From Berberis thunbergii (lineage: Eukaryota > Streptophyta > Magnoliopsida > Ranunculales > Berberidaceae), in assembly GCA_003290165.1 (NCBI GenBank), contig QNQO01000653.1:496001-560000 (forward strand): DNA of 64,000 bases. The letters are read 5' to 3'. Under the pieces are notes generated by a model, which was not told where the DNA came from, did not search any database, and was given only the letters and a program-made list of their open reading frames with translations. Made by a program: the position numbers and the translations under genes. Positions 55,830-64,000 of the stretch are shown piece after piece (position 1 is the stretch's first letter; each line of letters begins with the position of its first letter).

Positions 55830-57060
55830 CTCTGTTTTGCGACAGACTGCCCAGTCCAGTGCGCACCCACCGTGCTGCTGCTCGTCCCCCTAATTGCAAT
55901 CATGTTTTGCAGTTCCTTGCAGTCCAAAAACAGAGATATTCCCAGTTTAAAAAGCATACCAAGCCAATTAGATTTGCATTAGATAACTACAACATACCAA
56001 GCACATTCCAGTTTTTAATCCCTTATGTTCATCACATAAGTGTGCCAGAATCATCCTTCATGACCATGATAAAGCGACTCTAACTGACTTGCATAATAAA
56101 CATACATAATAATAGTTTAGAAGGTCTCTCTATACATAATAAACATACAGATAATTAACAAGGTTCCTGGTGACTATACCCTGTGGGCCCGACCCATTAT
56201 GCCACCTATTTCTTAAAGACTTTTGAAACACTTTTGTATCCATATGATATTTCATTCATGTTTTGACAGACTCACAGTCATTAGTACACCTATAGAGGTT
56301 TTGAAATACAGAAATCACATCCCAAGAAATCAAGTGTCATTTCATAAAATGCAAAGTGGAAAAATACCAATTTATATTAACGGTCCTTCATCATTAATTC
56401 AAATACCACATTATGGGGTTTAACACGGCAGATATTTGATAGATGTGATTTTAATGGGAAAGAGATCACCTCTCCCAAAACATCAATGCATTTGAAACCT
56501 CCATGTCAATGTGACAGAGTGATCAAAATGCAAAATAATTCTAAAGTGCGAGGCCAAACCCCAGTGCAATTATGAGAACTGAGAGCTGATAAAATATCAC
56601 ATATTTTCTGTAGGTTAAATGTGCAAATCTTTTCACGGAAAATTACTTCTTCATATTGGTGAAAACGTATTCAAGGGATAATGAAGACAATTTCCATTTT
56701 TATCACTATAATAACAGCATTTGCATCTATAAAGTGACTGGCTGAAACAGATAATAAAGCACTGAACATGCGAAAACGATGTTGCACGCAGTATTATTTG
56801 TATAACATTGTAAAATTTTAAGGTATATGAAAACCAACCCATTCACACCTCATTCTCTACTGTCCCGTTTGGAAGCAATTTCACAACTTCATGTAGTTAA
56901 ATGCATCTTAAGCCATAGAAAAAAGAATTCTCTAGTTGTAAATCCAAATACTTTTCTCAATCAAATGCATAAAACTGTCCCAATTGCCAAAGACAAAGTA
57001 ACTAAACATGTTAAAGAGAAATTTAAAACTAGAGATTCAAGTTTTAGAATACATACAGGT
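55830..57060. other. CACTA interior, no gene recognised
   Basis: Open frame fragments only; nothing with family signatures. Confidence 0.3.
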
Positions 57061-57066
57061 CATATA

Positions 57067-57275
57067 TCACCTTTTAAACCAATTTGGCATAGCGAGATTT
57101 TCTGCAGGTTTAGACTCTTTGACAACAGGGGAAGGGGCTGGAACTGGAACTGGAACAGCAGGCTCGGGTGCAGATTCCTCAAACTTGATGGGTTCCGAGA
57201 TAAGCTGTAGGCCATTCAAATACTTGATTTCATCTTGAAGGAAGGGAATGGAATTCTGATCTGTAGTCTCATCTC
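57067..57275 (-). pseudogene. Unidentified terminal exon captured in CACTA
   Basis: After a TATTGGCAG acceptor the minus strand reads DETTDQNSIPFLQDEIKYL, then SEPIKFEESAPEP, a Pro/Val repeat (AVPVPVPAPSP) and NLAMPNWFKR before TGA. An open frame of about 70 codons with an acceptor, an acidic/proline-rich linker and a natural-looking basic end looks like the last exon of a host gene. Family not recognised. Confidence 0.4.
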
Positions 57276-57827
57276 CTGCCAATAATGATTAAAGAAATTT
57301 TCAAACATACAGTGCAATACATCTAAGGATCAATTCCCCGCATGTCTATTTATCAGAAGCTACAAGTATACAAAGTAATCAACAATGGATTACCCCAAAT
57401 TCCTACAAGTATACAAACTAATCAACAAGAACATCAAATTCTACTCGCATTGAAAAATATTAAACAATATCAGAATTATCTCTTTCTCTTTCTTTTTCAT
57501 TTTTTTAAGGGCAAACCAATTATCGAAAGCCATGGAGGCTAGCAATTGAAAGGCAAGACTATAATATACTTGAAAAAAGTTCTAATTTGATATTTTCATA
57601 AAAATTTCTGGCCTATTTCATTACCATATGCATATATCTGATCTACTTTCAGATAGCATAAAGCATACTTGCACACAAAAAACACCAATCATCAGCAATT
57701 GTTTATCAACCACCGAAGAAAATCCTGACGTGAGTCACGTGACCACTGAGCAAAATTGACAACCAGCAAGTTGATTGGGTGAGTAGAGACAACAATCCAG
57801 AAGACATTCATAACAAAAAGCACATAC

Positions 57828-57940
57828 CAGATCTACCACAATGATTATCCAATTGAGGTTTCCTTCGGCGCTCATTGTGTCCTGCAAGACGTTTACGGCA
57901 GCTGTGCTTACCATCATCAAATTCAGCCAACAGATGGAAC
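57828..57940 (-). pseudogene. SBP-box (SPL) transcription factor exon captured in CACTA
   Basis: A 113-bp minus-strand exon with AATCCAG acceptor and CTG|GTATGT donor reads [20 protein letters not shown] then [18 protein letters not shown]. This is the second half of the SBP DNA-binding domain, including the second zinc site (HSC...H) and the bipartite nuclear signal KR...RRRK. No stop or frameshift is present. The first-half SBP exon (CQVxGC...) was not found to the right, so it is an isolated exon, with normal intron phases preserved. Confidence 0.9.
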
Positions 57941-57949
57941 CTGGATTAA

Positions 57950-58840
57950 GAAATAAAAAAATCTATTATATATCGCCATAGCAAAATCCACTTTGATTAA
58001 ATTAAACTCCAAACTAGTTGCAGCCAAAAGACACTATTCGAGAAAGACTATAGCCATAGATATCGTGTTTCAGAATAAACATGATGCTTATTCAAACACT
58101 CTAAGCTGACCCTAATTAAGGTCAAGTACAAGAAATCAGAAGTCTCTCTATAACCAATACTAAAAGTAGCCTAAATGCTACATGTGCATAAATTATTTTC
58201 AGTGGTCCGTGAAGAACCTAATGGTAAAATTCCCTCCTTATAGTATCCAGTCATTACAGGTTACAATAGATCTAAACATTGAAAGATAAACAATTGAAAA
58301 TTCAGTGTTAATTTTCATAATAATTTTCTTTTTATCAGCTACACGGAGAATGAGATCGAATGCATTTCATTAGGAAAAACAGAGCGAGTGAGGGTCTCGC
58401 AATTTAAGTTTTGGCAAATACCCGTTTCTAGTAATTTTTTTCTCCTTAAGAGATTTAATAGATTTAAATAAATAAAAAAAGTGAAAATGAAAATAGTGCA
58501 CAATGAAGAAATATCAATCAAGATACAACTAGTACTTCGATTTACTGGGACTAGGATATGAAGAAATTAACACGAAAAAGATTTCATAGTTAATGCAAGA
58601 ATAACCATAAGAATAGCCATCTTTTACTTGTGCTAAAAAAAATGCAATACAAGCTGATGAAATATACTAAACCCTCTCATGTTTACCTTCTCTGTTCTAT
58701 TGTCTCCCTTCTTCTATTTTCTCCCATTGCCCTGTCCAACTTAGGTCGCACTAAACCTAGTACTAGCTTTAGTATACGTAAAATAAATAAATTAATTAAT
58801 AAATAAATAAAATAATAATAATAAAATTTCCATGAGTAAA
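57950..58840. other. CACTA interior between SBP and CTF7 fragments
   Basis: Intron-like AT-rich sequence with poly-A/TAAA runs; no exon recognised. Confidence 0.35.
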
Positions 58841-58850
58841 GAAGTGCAAC

Positions 58851-59150
58851 CTTATTCCTTTGAGATGGAGGATCGCTGTCTAACACCAAAATGATGTGAG
58901 AACCATCAATGGGATTCTCTTTATTTAATCTCTCATTGCACCAACCCTATAAATGAAGAACACAGTCACAGACAGCAAGATGATAAACTCAATGACAATG
59001 ATAAAATTGAGATATAAATGTTTTCAAGTGAAAGACCTTGAATGGAATACCAAGGATGTAGTTCTTGTGAAAGTCCTTATGAACCTTCTCATCCATTTCA
59101 TCTCCACGAGCAAACTTCATGCCACATATAGAACCACACATGCAAAGTTA
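58851..59150 (-). pseudogene. CTF7/ESCO cohesion acetyltransferase fragment (two exons) captured in CACTA
   Basis: The first exon piece (ending 59037) reads [20 protein letters not shown] then [10 protein letters not shown], with an AAG|GTCTTT donor. The second (58946-58851), after TTTATAG, reads GWCNERLNKENPIDGSHIIL then VLDSDPPSQRNK, with an AAG|GTTGC donor. The order Cys-Gly...His-x3-His, GIPFKGW.NERV and LDSDP..QR.K is that of the zf-C2H2_3 finger and linker of plant Eco1/CTF7, which acetylates cohesin during S phase. The acetyltransferase domain itself is missing. No stop lies within the two exons; the 5' limit near 59150 is uncertain. Confidence 0.75.
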
Positions 59151-59215
59151 AAACACATACAGAACACATGCTGTAAAGATTCAGATTTAGATGGCACTAC
59201 TCAAATTTAGACACG

Positions 59216-59540
59216 GTAATAAAAACCAACCCAAAACGACTTAAAGAGTTGGGGTGTCTACGAGGGAGCTCCACTAGCTCCCTGATCTGAGCCATCTGCT
59301 TTCTCACGTTCATTTACTATGCATTCAGCAAATTGTTACTACTTTTCCAAGCAACCTTTTACAAGCATACAAATAGCATTCAAGCAGCATTCAGCATACA
59401 TTTACGCAATTGAAGCATACGATTCAACATACATTTCAGCATTCAAGTATTTCATCACTTTAGCATTCAATCAGCATTCATCATTCAAATTAGCTATGGT
59501 TAAAGTTTAATTATTCATGTATTTAGGTCCGTATGGTTAA
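59216..59540. other. 3' flank of the TNPA-like gene with CATTCA-type repeats
   Basis: Collinear with 90-430 of CACTA copy 1. It contains many GCATTCA/ACATTCAA repeats, and the shared homology to copy 1 begins here, right next to the CTF7 fragment. Confidence 0.7.
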
Positions 59541-59543
59541 AGT

Positions 59544-61640
59544 TTAATTACTCACCCTGCTTGGCTGCGTCGCGGATCCCATTAGAGGTTGCATGTTTGA
59601 CATGAATGCTCTAAATGCCTCCATATCATTGGTCAACGTGTCTACCTTCCGATTGGTTATCTCCAGATTTGCTGTCATTGTCTCCAACTTTGCTGTCGTT
59701 GTTTCCAGCTTTGCTTCAGTGGCTGCTAGCTTCTCCTTCGTAGCTACTAGCTCTTGTGCAGTTGCATCATGCGCTGAAACCAGCTGTTGCTTAGTAAGCT
59801 CATGTGATTGCACTAGTTCACGTACTTTGGCATTAGCTTCATCCCCCACTGCATTGCGGAGCATTGTTCGAGTGACGCCAACCCCATACATCTTGGCCCT
59901 CCCATGTCCATCCCCCCCATCACATCTCTAAACGCCTCCTCCCTATTCATTCCCTCTTGGCCATCTGTTGGCTGTGTGAGTTGTTCCATTTGCGACTACA
60001 TCAAAACAGATGCGCATACCCATAAACCATAAATGATCAAATACAGTTTATGATGGTTAACAACATTGAAACAACACATTAACTAGGTACATTCATATAA
60101 TTCCATAGAATATAACGTACATATCTCTTGCTGCTTCAGGCTGAGGAATAATCCATCAGATAATGTGTAAGTTGCTTTGAACATTTGCATTCGATCTGGT
60201 TCTTGTCCATTTGGGGTTTTTTCTCTCTGGAATAATACAAATTACATTAAAAGAATATACATAAGCTAGTACATCTACATGCATTAAGGGGTAATATATG
60301 AGCGACATGGCACACAACATACATTATATATAGAAATCATTGGGAAAAAAATTGCTACCTCTTCCTCCCATTTACGTGCAAATGACATGGTTCCACATCG
60401 ATGAATCATCTTTAATCGGGCGCGATTTGATTTATTTTGTGCACTGACTTTCTGCATACAAACACAAATTCACAGTTACAATTCTTTTCAATCATATGAA
60501 CTATCGTACTAGTTAAACTACAAGTACTTAACATATACACCTTAAAATTTTCGCTCCTCCAGTACTGTACAAGCATCCGCCACTGAGCCTTATCCACCCC
60601 ATCATCAGTGTGTTCATATTGTTGCTCAAGTGGTCGATCATAACCTATGATATGCTCTGAACAATTGTGTTTCCATTGTTTCCAACAATCGCAAGCTTTA
60701 GTAAGGACCCATCTCTGTCAAATTTTATAATAAAGTTTTTTTTAGTATAATATAATCAATGACGATATATAGAAACACTAATTATCAAATTTTAAACACT
60801 CGTCAAGATAGACAAATACCTTAGTTTTTGTCCGTACAGTTTTCGAATGAGAACTTTGCCTGTGGACAAAAACGTAGGATTCCAATAATTATCAAGCTAT
60901 GATAAGTAATATAGAAATACGATTTGGGGAAATGTGCTATGTCGTATATATTAAACTTGCAAGACTATTACCGATATTAGCTTCCAAATAGTGTCCTTCA
61001 CATCTGGTGATATCTTCGGCCATTTGCAAGGTGAAAGAGGCACCTTACTTCCATCCCGTGCTATTATACCAATTTCAGTGGATACTTTTGCTGCTGTCTT
61101 GCCGATAGGCTGTCCAAAGGCATTGCATTTCACCACCATCAATTTTATATGGTTTGGGCCTTCATATTGATGCATACCCCTGCGTTTCTTATATCGTTGT
61201 ACTGCAATTCCAATAGCACCCAAAGTGAAATAAGCTATATATCATGAATATTAAAAAAAAATCGATTTCCTCAAGCTATGTCATATCTGGAAGAAAAAAA
61301 ATTTTACACTTGCGATAAGTCAGCAAACATTACCTATACGAACAACTTCATCCCTATGCTTGTAGATAGGCGTCCATCCGCATTCGTCTCTAGTTGTTGT
61401 TCAATTTCATTCATATCATGGTCAGCAAGTTTCTTGTTGATCTTCAGATAGCGGCTGTCCCTCTTCCAGCAATAGAGGGAGTAATAGTCTCAGGGACTAC
61501 AGTATCTGTTTGAGATAGTTGAGACACATGCTGTGACCTTTCCTGACTTGATATAGCTTGTGAAGTAGAAGCATGTTGTGATAAGGTTGCTTTTCGAGAT
61601 TGCAATTGTCCTCTTTGAGTTAGACGCCTCATCTCTATAT
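59544..61640 (-). pseudogene. TNPA-like (Transposase_24) gene of the large CACTA element
   Basis: Minus-strand exon blocks in order: MRRLTQRGQLQSRKATLSQ (61632 onward); RYKKRRGMHQYEGPNHIKL, CNAFGQPIGKTAAKVSTEIG and CKWPKISPDVKDTIW (61223-60951); SFENCTDKN (about 60840); DKAQWRMLVQYWRSENFKV (60597-60540); SNRARLKMIHRCGTMSFA-like (about 60420-60360); TPNGQEPDRMQMFKATYTLS (about 60220); and a coiled-coil C terminus (LAATEAKLETTTAKLET) to 59544. This is the full Transposase_24 gene architecture. It is better preserved than copy 1, but small indels make intactness doubtful without an alignment. Confidence 0.75.
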
Positions 61641-61904
61641 TATTTTAACCTGTTATAACATTCAAGATTGTACATATTCATGCATAGAAAAAATATAAGT
61701 TCAGAAAGCAACCTCATATGTATCACAGCCATAGAGCCAAATAGATTGAACCACATATATTAAACCATTGAATAAAATATAAGTATCAATCATATACTGT
61801 GCATATTGTAAAATAACATTAAAGTTGAGATGCACAACATGTTCATCACCATCCATATTATCAAACTTCATACATTACTCTATGAACTTAGAAGACCCAA
61901 CTTG

Positions 61905-64000
61905 CTAACACTCTATTACAACATCTTCATCACCATCCATATTATCAAACCTTCTAACAGGAACGGGCTCAGATTCAACGATTTCTTCTTTAGTGGATGT
62001 AGACGACTCTCCATTGACATCATAAAATTCTCTAGGCTTTATCTTAACAGGGACGTGCCACTCAGTTTTAACAGGATCTTGTACATAAAAGACTTGCTTC
62101 GCTTGTGAAACGAGAATGTAGGGTTCATCCGTACATAGTAGTCGATTAAGTTTCACAATTGTGAATCCTAACTCGTCTACCTGAATGCCGCGCCTATCAA
62201 CCCAATCACATCTAAATAGGACTACATGTCGCCCTCCTCCATAATCCAACTCTGTGATGTCAGTCAACACGCCATAGTACGTCACATCTTTGGTTGTGGG
62301 GAATTGTCATTAACCGTTCCATAATTAATGCAACTTGCCGAGAGTACAACTCCACTGTTCTGGGTTTTACTTCTCCTATCTGCACACTGCGTGCGATACC
62401 TACACCCATTAATAAGGTATTTTTTAAACTTGCGAACAACCTTCGAAGGACCCCACGACAAGTGTTGAACATCATTAGGTTCATCAGAACTGCTGACCTG
62501 TTCATTAGAAGCCAAAGAATGCACAACCTTAGTATTTGGTTAACATGAATTTACAATTTAGTAGAGGCAAAACTCACAGCATCATGAAACCATTGAGGAA
62601 ACTCAGAGTTATGAATCCGATCAATGTCTATTTGTCGTTTGTTCGGGTATCGTTCTCGGAGGGCTTCCTTATGTTCTCTACAAAAGGTTAAGATGCATTA
62701 GAGATACTAAGGGTGCTACAAAGTCGAGATTCAAGTGGAGAGGAGATAGTAGACGTGCATACATTACATGTGTGTATATTTCAGATGTGTTAAATAACAC
62801 CCATCTATGCATTTGTACCCACGTAACTTCGTCAATATTCATAAACTCTGCCTTCCCAATGCCACGCCCGGGCGATGAGAAAATGTTGAGGAAGGATCGT
62901 GGTGCTTGCACATAATTATCATCATTTCGCACTGGCCGGTTAGACCTTGTCTCGACATCGTTAAAATATCTTGAACAAAATGTCAAACATTCTTCAGCCA
63001 GGTATCCTTCAGCAATTGATCCCTCAGGACGACTTCGATTGCGCACATATGACTTCAACGTGTGAAGGTACCTATGAGAAATAATTTTCCATGATATATT
63101 AGTAGTTATTTTAATACATACTACCTAACATTATGACACATGGTATGGGGATTTACCTCTCAATAGGATACATCCAGCGATAGTGAACAGGTCCTGCCAA
63201 TTTAGCCTCACTTGCCAAGTGTATGGACAAGTGAACCATTATATCAAAGAAAGCTGGGGGGAAAATCCTCTCAAGATTACAAAGTACTAGAGGTATATGA
63301 CTTTCTAACTGCTCATAGCAATTAACTGTCCTAGTTTTGGAGCATAATTCACGAAAATACGTACTTAGCTCAATCAAAACTGTACTAACTTCTTTGGGAA
63401 GAATTTTGCGAATTGCTATTGGCAGTAGCTGTTGCATTAATATATGGCAATCATGACTCTTCATTCCTGATATTTTACGTTCTTTCACACAAACGCATTG
63501 GGATAAGTTACTCGAATAGCCATCTGGCACTTTAACCTTGGAGAGCACTGTGCAGAGTAGCTTTTTCTCTTCCGCGGTCAAGGAGTAACACGCCTTAGGC
63601 AAATGAACCTTACTAGAAGTAGTTTCTGGATGCAGGGCATGCCTAATGTCCAGTTCTTGCAGGTCCAAGCGGGCATTCAACGTGTCCTTGGTTTTCCCTT
63701 CCATGTTTAGTAGTGTTCCAACTAAACTCTCGCAAATGTTCTTCGCGATATGCATCACGTCTAGGTTATGACGTATTAAGAGATGTTCCCAATAAGGCAA
63801 TGAAAAGAAATACTTTTCTTCTTCCACCCTATTACTCCTTCACAATCCCTTTTGCGCTTAGAGCCAACTACTTGAGCATGGTGTTTCCCAAACGTTATGT
63901 CACCTTACTTGCCTCGGCTAGCAATTGTTGGCCAGTGAAGTTAGGGGGAGGAGATCGTAGTTCAATTTGTCCATCAAATGATTCTACTTGACGTCTATAT
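61905..64000 (-). pseudogene. TNPD/TNP2 transposase gene, C-terminal half (DUF4218 and DUF4216)
   Basis: From right to left on the minus strand: PPPNFTGQQLLAEASKV followed by a probable frameshift (63990-63840); YFFSLPYWEHLLIRHNLDVM then HIAKNICESLVGTLL, opening DUF4218 (63827-63153), which runs to AGPVHYRWMYPIER; SYVRNRSRPEGSIAEGYLAE with CLTFCSRYFND (63058-62678); KTQNSGVVLSASC (about 62340); and DUF4216, YYGVLTDITELDYGGGRHVV with LFRCDWVD (62285-61905). The catalytic Transposase_21 part lies beyond 64000. Apparent one-base shifts near 63830 and 63915 suggest it is not fully functional. Confidence 0.8.

Larger units (their letters stand above)
50573..64000 (-). mobile_element. Large CACTA element carrying several host gene fragments; right end outside window
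   Basis: The left terminus CACTACAAAAAAAATGG at 50573 matches the family terminus of copy 1. Subterminal hairpins follow at 50590-51275. Transposase genes (TNPA-like 59544-61640, TNPD 61905-64000 and beyond) run leftward, the expected orientation for this left end being the 3' end. Between them are exon fragments of MLO, SBP-box and CTF7/ESCO genes, a possible FZR exon and an unidentified terminal exon, all on the minus strand, plus a solo LTR. That the left end and the transposase genes are one element is inferred from orientation and shared terminus type. Confidence 0.7.

Noticed and set aside
55552..55899. Cys/Leu/Ala-rich 115-codon open frame on the minus strand
   Set aside because: It is the complement of the CATCGCAG tandem repeat; open only because of repeat composition.
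57828..57940. A functional SPL gene
   Set aside because: Only one exon of the SBP domain is present; the N-terminal SBP exon and the rest of the gene are absent within several kilobases.

Overview
This window is TE-saturated intergenic DNA from a eudicot plant nuclear genome. It is AT-rich and holds plant Ty1/copia and Ty3/gypsy elements with initiator-Met-tRNA priming sites, En/Spm (CACTA) elements, hAT elements, a tRNA-derived SINE and relics of plant genes that keep plant exon-intron structure. I found no host gene that looks intact and functional, and no rRNA, tRNA or CRISPR. The species cannot be named from this sequence.

Layout, left to right. 1-7501: a CACTA element on the minus strand, internally deleted; it keeps the TNPA-like gene, a fused scrap of the TNPD gene and a right end (TTGTAGTG) with a tandem subterminal hairpin array. 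7502-15515: dispersed repeats, LTR-like relics and a fragment of an FAD-dependent oxidoreductase gene. 15521-19918: a young Ty3/gypsy element with two 478-bp LTRs (7 mismatches), CTCTT target-site duplication (TSD), iMet priming site and polypurine tract; it has lost its zinc knuckle and protease region and is frameshifted. 19919-22400: further dispersed repeats. 22535-26865: an intron-retaining beta-adaptin pseudogene. 27229-32406: a dead Ty1/copia element (TSD ATTTT) with a solo LTR nested in it (TSD CTTTC) and a SINE inserted exactly across the LTR/host junction (15-bp TSD). 33260-38100: two TIR elements, one carrying a 676-bp hAT element (TSD GTAGCAAC), then a small LTR element without recognisable genes (TSD TATTT). 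38240-40990: a LINE relic split by a 1520-bp hAT element that carries a piece of an LRR receptor-like protein gene, and by a 159-bp foldback MITE. 42010-45250: metal-tolerance-protein and FAD-oxidoreductase pseudogene fragments. 45892-50570: a CACTA-type left end, then ankyrin-repeat and chaperonin-60 gene fragments. 50573-64000 and beyond: a large CACTA element on the minus strand.

The most interesting unit is this last element. Between its left end and its transposase genes lie spliced-gene-like fragments of at least three different host genes, all on the same strand as the transposase: MLO (three exons), an SBP-box transcription factor (one exon) and the cohesin acetyltransferase CTF7/ESCO (two exons). 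There is also a tentative FZR/CCS52 exon and an unidentified terminal exon. This is a multi-gene-capturing (Pack-CACTA-like) transposon. The neighbouring CACTA end (ankyrin, CPN60) and the hAT element (LRR-RLP) suggest that gene-fragment capture recurred here. The genes do not form a pathway; what ties them together is transposition and transduplication.
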